From contig NZ_CP095187.1 of NCBI RefSeq assembly GCF_022965755.1, positions 1,240,001-1,304,000 on the forward strand: a DNA stretch of 64,000 nt. Direction: 5' to 3'. The notes below the pieces were generated by a model. That model was not told where the DNA came from. It worked only from the letters and a program-made list of their open reading frames with translations, and did no database searches. Source of the DNA: Pseudoxanthomonas sp. F37 (GTDB lineage: Bacteria; Pseudomonadota; Gammaproteobacteria; Xanthomonadales; Xanthomonadaceae). A program made the translations under genes and the position numbers. Shown here one piece after another: positions 7,420 through 15,787 of this stretch (its first letter is position 1; each line of letters starts with the position of its first letter).

Positions 7420-8064
7420 ATGTTTCCCCGACTGCTTCCCGTCACCCGCGCGCTGCTGATCGCCAACGTCGCCGTCTACCTGCTGCAGCTGCTCTCGGGC
7501 AATGCCCTGATGGACTGGCTCGCGCTATGGCCGCTGGGGTACGGGTTCATGCCGTGGCAACTGCTGACGTACGGCTTCCTGCACGATACCGGCGGCATCG
7601 GGCATCTGGCGTTCAACATGCTGGCGCTCTACATGTTCGGCTCGCCGCTGGAGCAGACCTGGGGCGGAAAGCGCTTCCTGACGTTCTTCCTGGTCTGCAT
7701 CGCCGGCGCCGGTCTGCTGCAGCTGGCGGTGGGCTGGTGGATGATGGCCGGCGGTGCGCCCCCGTACCCGACAGTCGGCGCCTCGGGTGGCGTGTTCGGC
7801 CTGTTGCTGGGCTACGGCATGCTGTTCCCCAACCAGCGCATGATCGTGTTTCCGCTGCCCATGGAAATCCGGGCGCGCACGCTGGTCATCTTCTACGCGG
7901 TGCTCGCCCTGGTGCTGGGCTTCACCGGCCTGCAGCCGGGCGTGGCGCATTTCGCGCACCTGGGCGGCATGGTGTTCGGCTGGCTGATGATCCGCTACTG
8001 GCGCGGGCAGCCGCCGTTCGGGCGTGGCCGACGCGGCCCGCCCCGCATGCGCATCGTGAAGTGA
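7420..8064 (+). CDS. Rhomboid family intramembrane serine protease
   Basis: The 214-residue polytopic protein has about six membrane helices. The catalytic dyad is visible as GASGG (Ser122) and FAHLGG (His180), with the conserved helix-2 HLAFNMLAL. It should cleave substrate membrane helices in the inner membrane. I prefer the ATG at 7420 over an in-frame one at 7393, because GAGG sits 6 bases before it and the longer version adds only a polar tail. Its substrate is unknown. A terminator follows. Confidence 0.9.
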   Translation: MFPRLLPVTRALLIANVAVYLLQLLSGNALMDWLALWPLGYGFMPWQLLTYGFLHDTGGIGHLAFNMLALYMFGSPLEQTWGGKRFLTFFLVCIAGAGLLQLAVGWWMMAGGAPPYPTVGASGGVFGLLLGYGMLFPNQRMIVFPLPMEIRARTLVIFYAVLALVLGFTGLQPGVAHFAHLGGMVFGWLMIRYWRGQPPFGRGRRGPPRMRIVK

Positions 8065-8075
8065 CCGGCGGATGA

Positions 8076-8103
8076 AGAAAGGCGCGGAGTTCCGCGCCTT
8101 TCT
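8076..8103. terminator. Terminator hairpin between rhomboid and M13 genes
   Basis: Complementary arms AGAAAGGCGCGGA (8076-8088) and TCCGCGCCTTTCT (8091-8103) form a GC-rich stem with T-rich ends in both directions. It separates the convergent rhomboid and M13 peptidase genes. Confidence 0.75.
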
Positions 8104-8127
8104 GCTTTTCCCCGCCAGGGGTGGAAC

Positions 8128-10149
8128 TCAGCGCCAGAGGCGTATCTGCTGGGCCTCGTTGGCCTGCATCGGCTGGCCGGCCTTGCAGGTGAAGGCCTGC
8201 GCGAAGGACGGTTGCTGCGTCAGCGGGCCGTTGGCGCGCCACTGGCCCGGGGCATGCACGTCGACGGCCGCACGTTGCGCGGCTTCGGTTTCCGACAGGT
8301 TCTGCGCCCACAGCGTGGCCCAGGCCTTGTAGAACGACTGCTTCGCGGCGGCATTGGCCTGCGGCTCGGCGGTGGCGAAGGCATCCCACGCCAGTTCCAC
8401 GCCGGCCAGGTCGGCCAGGTTCTCGTCGCGCGTCAGCGCGCCGTTGACCTTGACGTTCTTCAGCACCGGGAAGGCGTAGCCGTTGTACTGCGCGACCACT
8501 TTGTCGCCCAGCGCATTCCACGCCGCGACATCGGCGGGAGTCCACCAGTCGCGCAACTGGCCCTTGGCGTCCACCATGCGGCCCTTCACGTCGAAGCCGC
8601 GGCTCAGCTCATGGCCGACCAGGGCGCCGAAGGCGCCGTACTGCACGGCCGCCGGCTGGCCCGCATCGAAGATCTCTTCCTGCAGCACGGCGGCGGTGAC
8701 GATCAGGCGGTTCTGCGCCAGGTCGTAGGCCAGCGCGGGCTGCTGCGGCAGCACGTCCCAGCGACGGTCGGCGTTGCCCTTGCCGATGCGCTTCATCTCC
8801 TCGCGATGGCGCCAGGTGGAGGCGATCAGCATGTTGCCGCCGAAACTGCCGCGACCCATCGGCTGCACGCTGTAGTCCAGGTCGCGGCGGGGCGTGCCGA
8901 CTTCGATCTTCAGCTTGTCCAGCTTGGCCTTGGCTTCGCCCTTGGCGGCATCGCTGAGCCAGGGGCTGCGCTCGATGCCGCGGCCCAGGGCGTCGCGCAC
9001 CTGGCCGGCGATCTGCTCGGCACGGCGCTTGTGGTCGCCCGGCACGTAACGCGCGGCGTACTCCTTGCCCAGCATCGGCCCGGCGGCCAGGTTGATGGCG
9101 TCCAGCACCTGGCGCCAGCGCGGCGCCGGCGAGGCTTCGCCTCGCAGCACGCGACCGCGGAACTCGAACTCGGCGTCGCGGAAGGGTTTGGCCAGGTACG
9201 GCGCCATGGCATCGCCCACGCGCCAGCGCAGATAGGCCTTCCACTGGTCGGGTTTCAGGCTGCCCACCAGGCCGTCCAGGCGCTTGAACAAGGCCGGGTC
9301 GGCCAGGGACACGGTGTCGTCGCTGACGCCCTGCGCCTTCAGGAACGCATCCAGTTGCAGGTTGCGGTACTGCTTGCCCAGGTCCTTGGTCGGCACCGGC
9401 GCATAGTTCGCGAACGGGCTGCGCAGTTCGACGACGGGCTTGGAGACCTGCGCCAGCTTGGTTTCCAGGTCGATCACCAGCGCCGATTCGGCGTCCAGCC
9501 GGTTGGCCGGGGTGCCGGTCAGCGCCAGTACCTGCTTGACGTAGCCGCGGTAACGGCCGAGCAGTTCGCGGGTGTCGGCATCGGTGCGGGTGTAGTAGGC
9601 CGGGTCGGGCAGGCCCAGGCCACCCTGCATGAAGTAGCCGATGTGGCGGTCCAGCGCCTGCAGGTCCACGTCGGGGCTGAAGTTGAAGGCCACCGGGATG
9701 CCCACCTGGTGCAGCGCGGCGATGGCCGGCGCGACGTCCTTGGGCTTCTTGATGGCGTTGATGCGGTCCAGCAGCGGCGCGATCGGCCTGGAGCCGTCGG
9801 CCTCGACGGCGGCTTCGTCCAGGCCGCTGGCCCAGAAGTCGCCCAGCAGCTTCTGTACGTTGCCCTGCGGCGTCTTCATCGCGGCGTCGAGCAGCGCGCG
9901 CTGCTGCTCCAGGGTGCGTTCGCGGAAGGCGCCCAGCACGCTGACGGAACCGGCATCGGCAGGCACGCTGTTCTTCTTCAGCCAGTCCGCATTGGTCGCG
10001 GTGTAGAAGTCGGTGCACTCCGCGCTGACGGCGGGGGCACGCGCCGCGCGCTTCTTGCGCTGCGCTTCGGCATCCGGGGCACCCAGGGCGATGACAAGGG
10101 CGAAGGCGATCAGGGTGGGGCGGCCGAGAGCGGTGCGCGGGAGGGACAT
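8128..10149 (-). CDS. M13 (neprilysin-like) family protein with degenerate zinc motif
   Basis: The 673-residue exported protein (signal peptide in the first ~30 residues, ALVIALGAPDAEAQ) has the full M13 layout: an N-terminal M13 domain and a C-terminal peptidase domain. The zinc motif HExxH reads HELSR (His513, Glu514, Arg517), so the second zinc-ligand histidine is lost. The substrate-binding NAYY-type motif found in the neighbour is replaced by LAYD. The downstream ENLADLAG glutamate motif is kept. It is probably a non-catalytic paralogue or has altered metal binding. It follows the intact M13 gene on the same strand, with a terminator between them. The start at 10149 was chosen for the signal peptide. 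Confidence 0.85.
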   Translation of the reverse strand: MSLPRTALGRPTLIAFALVIALGAPDAEAQRKKRAARAPAVSAECTDFYTATNADWLKKNSVPADAGSVSVLGAFRERTLEQQRALLDAAMKTPQGNVQKLLGDFWASGLDEAAVEADGSRPIAPLLDRINAIKKPKDVAPAIAALHQVGIPVAFNFSPDVDLQALDRHIGYFMQGGLGLPDPAYYTRTDADTRELLGRYRGYVKQVLALTGTPANRLDAESALVIDLETKLAQVSKPVVELRSPFANYAPVPTKDLGKQYRNLQLDAFLKAQGVSDDTVSLADPALFKRLDGLVGSLKPDQWKAYLRWRVGDAMAPYLAKPFRDAEFEFRGRVLRGEASPAPRWRQVLDAINLAAGPMLGKEYAARYVPGDHKRRAEQIAGQVRDALGRGIERSPWLSDAAKGEAKAKLDKLKIEVGTPRRDLDYSVQPMGRGSFGGNMLIASTWRHREEMKRIGKGNADRRWDVLPQQPALAYDLAQNRLIVTAAVLQEEIFDAGQPAAVQYGAFGALVGHELSRGFDVKGRMVDAKGQLRDWWTPADVAAWNALGDKVVAQYNGYAFPVLKNVKVNGALTRDENLADLAGVELAWDAFATAEPQANAAAKQSFYKAWATLWAQNLSETEAAQRAAVDVHAPGQWRANGPLTQQPSFAQAFTCKAGQPMQANEAQQIRLWR

Positions 10150-10305
10150 CAGGCGGTTTCCGTGATTCAGGGGTCGGGCGATTCTAGCAAGGGCGCCGTA
10201 CCGGGCCCGTCGCGCCGCGGCGCAAATCCCGCTGCATTTGGCGTCGCCAATCCGCCCTGTGTCACAGACTGGACCGCCGGGCCTGCATCGGCCCGGCCGG
10301 AAAGG

Positions 10306-10332
10306 AAAAGGCCCGGACATGCCGGGCCTTTT
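10306..10332 (-). terminator. Terminator after the M13 lipoprotein gene
   Basis: Perfect arms AAAAGGCCCGG and CCGGGCCTTTT enclose ACATG. The T tract follows on both strands. It lies 22 bases after the stop of the upstream M13 gene on the minus strand. Confidence 0.85.
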
Positions 10333-10353
10333 CGGGTCACACCAAGGATGCGC

Positions 10354-12459
10354 TTACCAGATCACGACCTGCTGGTCGCCCGTGCGCACCATCGCGTCGC
10401 CCGGCTTGCAGGAGAACGCCGCGGCGAACGTCGGCAGGTTGGACGGCGCACCGATGGCGCGGAACTGCGCCGGGGCGTGTTCGTCGGTGGCGATGCGGTT
10501 CTTCAGCTCTTCCGGGGTGAAGTTGCGGCGCCACACCGTGGCCCAGTTGAGGAAGAAGCGCTGGTCGCGGGTCAGCCCGTCGGTCATCGGGTCCGGCGTG
10601 CCCTCGGTGGCCTTCTTCATCGCGTCGTAGGCCGTGGCCAGGCCGCCCAGGTCGGCGATGTTCTCGCCCAGGGTGTGGTTGCCGTTGATCTTCTGGCCGT
10701 CGGCCGTGCGGTAGCCGTCGAACTGCGCCACCAGCTTGCCGGTCAGCGCCTTGAAGCCCTTGGAATCGGCATCGCTCCACCAGTTCTCGAACTTGCCGGT
10801 CGGCCCGAAGCGGCTGCCCTGGTCGTCGTAGCCGTGGGTCATCTCGTGGCCGATCACCGCGCCGATGCCACCGTAGTTCATCTCATCCGTGGCGTTGGGG
10901 TCGAAGAACGGCGGTTGCAGGATGGCGGCCGGGAACACGATCTCGTTCTGCAGCGGGTTGTAGTACGCATTGACCATCTGCGGCGGCATGCCCCATTCGG
11001 TCCTGTCCACGGGCTTGCCGATCTTGCCCAGGTTCCACTTGTAGTTGAATTCCATCGCGGCCAGCACATTGCCGATGTAGCTGTCGCGGTCGGTGGACAG
11101 GCCGGACCAGTCGCGCCACTTGTCCGGGTAGCCGATCTTGGTGGTGAAGGCGGCCTGCTTCTCCATCGCCTTGGCCTTGGTCTGGTCGCTCATCCAGGCC
11201 AGGTTCTGGATGCGCGCCTTCAGCGCCGTGCCCAGGTTCGCCACCAGGGCTTCCATCTTGGCCTTGGCCTCCGGCGAGAAGGCGACCTTCACGTACATCT
11301 GGCCCAAGGCCTCGCCGCTCTGGTTCTCGATGGTGGACAGCACGCGCTTCCAGCGCGGTTCGATTTCCTTCTGGCCGCGCAGCGTCTTGGCGTAGAAATT
11401 GAAGTTCTCGTTGGCGAAGGCGTCGCTCAGGTAGGGCGAGGCGCCGTCGATGGTGTGGAAGCGCAGATAGGCGCGCCACGCCGCCGGGTCGGTGTCGCCC
11501 AGCATCCTGCTGACTTCCTGATGGAAGGCGGGCACGGCCAGCGAGAACTTCTCCTGCGGCGCCACGCCCTGCGATTCGAAGAACCGGGTCCAGGAGAAGT
11601 TGGGGGTCAGCTTGTCGGCATCGGCCAGCGTCACCGGGTTGTAGTACAGCGACACGTCGCGCGACATTTCCTCGTTCGACTTGGACACCTTCGCCAGGCG
11701 CGTCTCGAACGCCATGATGTCGGTGGCCTGCTTCTGCGCATCGGCCGCGGCTACGCCCGACAGTTCCAGCACCTTGGCGATGTGCTTCACGTACTCGTCG
11801 CGGATGTTCTTCTTGTCGGCGTCGAAGTAGAAGTTCTTGTCCGGCAGGCCCAGGCCGCCCTGGAAGGCGTACGCCATGTTGGTGTCGGGCTTGTTGAAGT
11901 CGGCTTCGGCACCGAAGCCGAACAGGAACGCCTGGCCCTTGGCGGCGGACTGGTTGAGGTAGGCGACGATGGCGTCCTTGTCCTGCAGGCCGTCGATCGC
12001 CTTCAGCATGGGCGCGATCGGTTCGATGCCCTGCGCGTTGGCCTTGGCCTCGTCCATGCCGGTGGCCCACAGGTCGCCGACGATCTTCTCCACGCCGGTC
12101 GCGCCGGGGTGCGCGGCGGCCTGTTCGGCCAACTGCTTCTGCACGGCGGTGGAGCGCTCGTCCAGCATCTCGAAGGCGCCCCAGCTGGTGCGGTCGCTGG
12201 GAATGGCGTTGGCGGCCAGCCATTTGCCGTTGGCGTAGCCGGCGAAGTCCGCGCACGCGTTCTTGCTGGTGTCCAGGTCGCCGATCTGGAAGCGGTTCAC
12301 GCCCGGCAGGCTGCTCTCGTCGAGCTTGAGCTGCAGCGCGTCCGGCGCCTTGGCAGCCGTGTCGGCGGCCGGGGCAGCGTCTTCCTTCTTGGCGCAGGCG
12401 GCCAGCGCGGCGGCCACCGCGAGCGAGAGCATCAGGATCTGGGGTTTGCGGGCAATCAC
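10354..12459 (-). CDS. M13 family metallopeptidase, lipoprotein
   Basis: The 701-residue protein has a lipoprotein signal (SLAVAAALAAC, Cys22) and so is probably tethered to a membrane facing the periplasm. The M13 catalytic machinery is complete: HEMTH (His538, Glu539, His542), ENIADLGG with the third zinc ligand, and the NAYYNPLQNEIVFPAAILQ substrate-binding region. It should be a zinc endopeptidase acting on peptides of moderate size. It lies directly upstream of a degenerate paralogue, so the pair probably arose by duplication. The chain ends CKPGDAMVRTGDQQVVIW, a typical M13 tail. Confidence 0.93.
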   Translation of the reverse strand: MIARKPQILMLSLAVAAALAACAKKEDAAPAADTAAKAPDALQLKLDESSLPGVNRFQIGDLDTSKNACADFAGYANGKWLAANAIPSDRTSWGAFEMLDERSTAVQKQLAEQAAAHPGATGVEKIVGDLWATGMDEAKANAQGIEPIAPMLKAIDGLQDKDAIVAYLNQSAAKGQAFLFGFGAEADFNKPDTNMAYAFQGGLGLPDKNFYFDADKKNIRDEYVKHIAKVLELSGVAAADAQKQATDIMAFETRLAKVSKSNEEMSRDVSLYYNPVTLADADKLTPNFSWTRFFESQGVAPQEKFSLAVPAFHQEVSRMLGDTDPAAWRAYLRFHTIDGASPYLSDAFANENFNFYAKTLRGQKEIEPRWKRVLSTIENQSGEALGQMYVKVAFSPEAKAKMEALVANLGTALKARIQNLAWMSDQTKAKAMEKQAAFTTKIGYPDKWRDWSGLSTDRDSYIGNVLAAMEFNYKWNLGKIGKPVDRTEWGMPPQMVNAYYNPLQNEIVFPAAILQPPFFDPNATDEMNYGGIGAVIGHEMTHGYDDQGSRFGPTGKFENWWSDADSKGFKALTGKLVAQFDGYRTADGQKINGNHTLGENIADLGGLATAYDAMKKATEGTPDPMTDGLTRDQRFFLNWATVWRRNFTPEELKNRIATDEHAPAQFRAIGAPSNLPTFAAAFSCKPGDAMVRTGDQQVVIW

Positions 12460-12684
12460 GGTCTACTCCGGCCCCGGGCAGGGGCAATGGAAAAAAGGAA
12501 CCCCCGGGCGGGGGCGTGCGGCGACTCTACGCCTGTCGGGGGGAGGTCAGGTGTGTCGAAGGTCATGGTGGGTGGCGCATGGCAACCGGGGACCCCGGGC
12601 CGGGTCCCTCGCCGCGCACGCACCGTTTTCCTCAGCCGCGGCCCATGGCGCCATACTGGCGGAAACGGAAGAACGGGAGTTGCC

Positions 12685-14058
12685 ATGCAGGTCCATTTCC
12701 ACGGCGCGGCGGGCGAGGTCACCGGGTCCATGCACCTGGTCGAGGCCGCCGGCAGGCGCATCCTGCTGGACTGCGGCCTGATCCAGGGCAGCCGCGAATC
12801 CGAGGCGCGCAACGAACACCCCTTTCCCTTCGACCCCGCCACGCTGGACGCCGTGGTGTTGAGCCATGCCCACATCGACCACGTGGGCCGGGTGCCCCTG
12901 CTGGTCAAGCGCGGGTATCGCGGCCCCATCTACACCCAGGGCGCCAGCGCCGAGCTGCTGCCCATCATGCTGCTGGATACGGCCTCGCTGTCCGAATCCG
13001 AGGCCGAGCGCGCCAACCGTTACCGCCGGCGGGGCGAACCGAAGGCGCAGCCGCTGTTTTCCGCCGAGGATGTGCATGCGACGCTGCGGCAGGTGCAGCC
13101 GCTGGCGTACGACCAGCGCACGACGATCCTGCCCGGCGTGGACATCGCACTGCGCGATGCCGGCCATATCCTCGGTTCGGCCATCGTGGAACTGTGGGCG
13201 GACGGGCGCAAGCTGGTGTTTTCCGGCGACCTGGGGCCGAAGGGCACGCCCATCCTGCGCGATCCGGCCGTGGTGAAGCAGGCCGACCTGTTGCTGATGG
13301 AATCCACCTACGGCGACCGCAACCATCGCGACCGCCCGGACACCATCCGCGAGCTGGGCGAGATCTTCGAGCATGCCTGGCGCGACCGGGGCAACGTGCT
13401 GATTCCCGCGTTCGCGGTGGGGCGCACCCAGGAACTGCTGTACTGGTTCGCCCGGCACTGGGAAACGTGGAAGCTGGCGCGCTGGCGGGTGTTCCTGGAC
13501 AGCCCGATGGCGGCCAAGGTGGTGGCCGTCTATGGACGGCACCATGGCCTGTTCGACGAGGACGCGCGCCGGGTCTGGGCGCAGTCGCCCAATCCGTTCC
13601 GCCTGCCCAACCTGCACGTGGCCGAGACGACCCAGCAGTCGATGGCGATCAACCAGATCGAGAACGGCGCCATCATCATCGCCGGCTCGGGCATGGCCAA
13701 CGGCGGGCGCATCCAGCATCACCTGCGTTACAACCTGGGACGCCGCAATGCGCACGTCGTGTTCGTCGGCTACCAGGCCGAGGGCACGCTGGGGAGGCGG
13801 CTGGTGGATGGCGCGCAGTGGGTCCGCATCCACGGCCGCGACTACCGCGTCAATGCGCAGCGGCACACGGTGGGTGGGCTTTCGGCCCATACCGACCAGC
13901 AGGGATTGCTGGCGTGGTACGGCCAGTTCCAGCCCGCTCCCCCGCTGGTCCTGGTGCATGGCGAGGACAAGGCACGCGAAGCGCTCGCGGGCGAGATCGG
14001 CGAACGTTACGGCGTGCCGGTGGAACTGGCGCGGCCGGGGATGGCGCTGGACGTCTGA
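12685..14058 (+). CDS. Beta-CASP metallo-beta-lactamase-fold ribonuclease
   Basis: The 457-residue protein has the MBL zinc motif SHAHIDH (HxHxDH, His61-His66), then a beta-CASP insertion and a C-terminal RMMBL region (VGYQAEGTLGRRLVDG and SAHTDQQGL). It resembles bacterial relatives of the CPSF-73/Ysh1 RNA nucleases, so a cytoplasmic RNA endo- or exonuclease role is likely. The start at 12685 follows GGGAG at suitable distance. It is divergent from the M13 lipoprotein gene and converges with the CHASE2-GGDEF gene, with 19 bases between stops. Confidence 0.9.
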   Translation: MQVHFHGAAGEVTGSMHLVEAAGRRILLDCGLIQGSRESEARNEHPFPFDPATLDAVVLSHAHIDHVGRVPLLVKRGYRGPIYTQGASAELLPIMLLDTASLSESEAERANRYRRRGEPKAQPLFSAEDVHATLRQVQPLAYDQRTTILPGVDIALRDAGHILGSAIVELWADGRKLVFSGDLGPKGTPILRDPAVVKQADLLLMESTYGDRNHRDRPDTIRELGEIFEHAWRDRGNVLIPAFAVGRTQELLYWFARHWETWKLARWRVFLDSPMAAKVVAVYGRHHGLFDEDARRVWAQSPNPFRLPNLHVAETTQQSMAINQIENGAIIIAGSGMANGGRIQHHLRYNLGRRNAHVVFVGYQAEGTLGRRLVDGAQWVRIHGRDYRVNAQRHTVGGLSAHTDQQGLLAWYGQFQPAPPLVLVHGEDKAREALAGEIGERYGVPVELARPGMALDV

Positions 14059-14077
14059 GCCGCTGCGCGCGCAGGGC

Positions 14078-15787
14078 TCACGCGCGCGTGGCGGAGGTCC
14101 CGATGGGTGACGGTTCGCCGGTGTGGCTGACGCTGCGGTTGCGTCCGGCCTGCTTGGCCCGGTACAGCGCGGCGTCGGCGCGGTCGAACACGTCCTCCGG
14201 GCCCGCATCGTCGCCGGTCATGTGCGTGTGGATGCCGATGCTGGCGGTGAAGGGCGGTGCGCTGCCCGCGTTCGTGCCGTGCGGTTTGCGGCCCAGGTTG
14301 GCCAGATCCACATGGATGGTGGTCGCGATGGTCGCTGCGGCCTGGGCCGAGGTTTCCGGCAGCAGCACCGCGAATTCGTCGCCCCCCAGCCGTGCGACGA
14401 GATCGCGCGGCCGCCGCGCGCGGCTGCGCAGGATGCGGCTGAGCGCCTTCAGCGCGGCATCGCCCGCGGCATGGCCCTGGCTGTCGTTCAACTGCTTGAA
14501 GTGGTCGATGTCCATCACCAGCAGCGACAGCGGCTGTCCGCTGCGGCGCGCCATGCGCAGCTCCTGGTCCAGGGCCTGGTCGAAGCGCGTCCGGTTGGCC
14601 AACCCGGTGAGCGCGTCCGATTGCGCCTGCTTGTGGGTCCGCCGCAGCAGGCGGTAGATCCACAGCGAGGCGCCCAAGGCGAGTACCAGCAGTGCGGGGA
14701 CGGGCGAAAACCACACATGCCCGAAACGCAGCAGCACGACCGACAACAGCAGGGTGCCGGCCATGGTCACCACGGTGGGCAGCCAGATGCGGCGGAATGC
14801 CGGCAGCAGCGACAGCAGCAGCGGCAAGCCGGCCACCGCCGCTGCCAGCGTCGCCTGCCATCCTTCCGCCATCGGCGTGATCGCGGCGTCCTTCAGCAGC
14901 ATGTTCAGCAGGTTGGCCTGGTACTCGGCGCCACTCATGCTTGCCGTGGGCGGTTGCCCCGGTGCGCGCGCCAGGGGTCCCATGCCCGTGGCGTTGACGC
15001 CCACGACCACCCAGTTGCCACGCAGCAACGAGGTGGGGATGCGCTGGTTCAGCACATCGGTGTAGGACACATGGCGGAACGCATTGGGCGGCGAGGTGAA
15101 CGGGACCAGCACTTCATGGTCGCGCACCCAGTCGAACGGCGAGGCGGCGGGCAGTTCGGTCCTCACCCGCCGCCGGCCCGGGAGCTCGGTGGCCGTGCCG
15201 GGCGGCTGCTCCAGTTGCAGCAGCGCCAGCGCCAGCGCGGGCCAGTGCGGCGAGCCCAGACCGGCACGCAGGTAGACGCTGCGGGCGACGCCGTCGTCGT
15301 CCAGCACCATTTCGGCATGTCCCAGCGATGCGGCCGACGCGGCGAACTCGGGGATCGGCATCAGTTCCACGCTGGGGCCGTTGAGCTGGACCGATTCGGC
15401 CAGCACCGGCAGCACGACGCGTCCGCTACGGCCTATCGCGCGGGCGAGCAGGGCGTCGCCTTCCGGATCGAACAGCGCCGGTTCCGACAGGAGGATGTTG
15501 AAGGCGATGCCCTTGGCCTCGGCCACCCTCAGCCGGTCGACCAGCTGCGCATGCGTGCGTCGCGACCAGGGCCAGCGGCCCAGCTCGGCGAGGCTTTTCT
15601 GGTCGATGTCCACCACCACGATGCGCGGATCGGGCTCCGGTGCCGCGCCGAGCACCAGCCTGTCGTACACCCAGGCGTCGAAGGGTGCGGTCACGCCCGA
15701 CAGCGTCACCAGGATGGCCAGCGCAGCCGCGCCCACCGCCGTCAGCAGGCGGGACTTCCACTTGGGCGAGGGCGCGGCGGTGCTCAC
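14078..15787 (-). CDS. CHASE2-GGDEF membrane diguanylate cyclase
   Basis: The 569-residue protein has an N-terminal membrane helix, a CHASE2 extracytoplasmic sensor (about 35-320; VVVDIDQKSLAELGRWPW and VVVGVNATGMG are typical), about three membrane helices (about 330-410) and a GGDEF domain (motif at 468-472, ARLGGDEFAVLL). It should make cyclic di-GMP in response to a periplasmic cue. The start is a GTG at 15787 that overlaps the stop of the FecR-domain gene as GTGA, so the two proteins are coupled in translation and probably in function. CHASE2 ligands are unknown. Confidence 0.9.
   Translation of the reverse strand: MSTAAPSPKWKSRLLTAVGAAALAILVTLSGVTAPFDAWVYDRLVLGAAPEPDPRIVVVDIDQKSLAELGRWPWSRRTHAQLVDRLRVAEAKGIAFNILLSEPALFDPEGDALLARAIGRSGRVVLPVLAESVQLNGPSVELMPIPEFAASAASLGHAEMVLDDDGVARSVYLRAGLGSPHWPALALALLQLEQPPGTATELPGRRRVRTELPAASPFDWVRDHEVLVPFTSPPNAFRHVSYTDVLNQRIPTSLLRGNWVVVGVNATGMGPLARAPGQPPTASMSGAEYQANLLNMLLKDAAITPMAEGWQATLAAAVAGLPLLLSLLPAFRRIWLPTVVTMAGTLLLSVVLLRFGHVWFSPVPALLVLALGASLWIYRLLRRTHKQAQSDALTGLANRTRFDQALDQELRMARRSGQPLSLLVMDIDHFKQLNDSQGHAAGDAALKALSRILRSRARRPRDLVARLGGDEFAVLLPETSAQAAATIATTIHVDLANLGRKPHGTNAGSAPPFTASIGIHTHMTGDDAGPEDVFDRADAALYRAKQAGRNRSVSHTGEPSPIGTSATRA

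Noticed and set aside
12491-12514. T-rich run after CCCCC-GGGC-GGGGG, possible attenuator before the M13 lipoprotein gene
   Set aside because: The stem is only 5 bases and the run is in the short leader close to the start codon. It is too weak to call.
8212-12684. N-terminal 1490 residues of a long plus-strand frame that runs into the beta-CASP gene
   Set aside because: This part is antisense to the two M13 genes. The real gene starts at 12685, where a ribosome-binding site and the family N-terminus occur.
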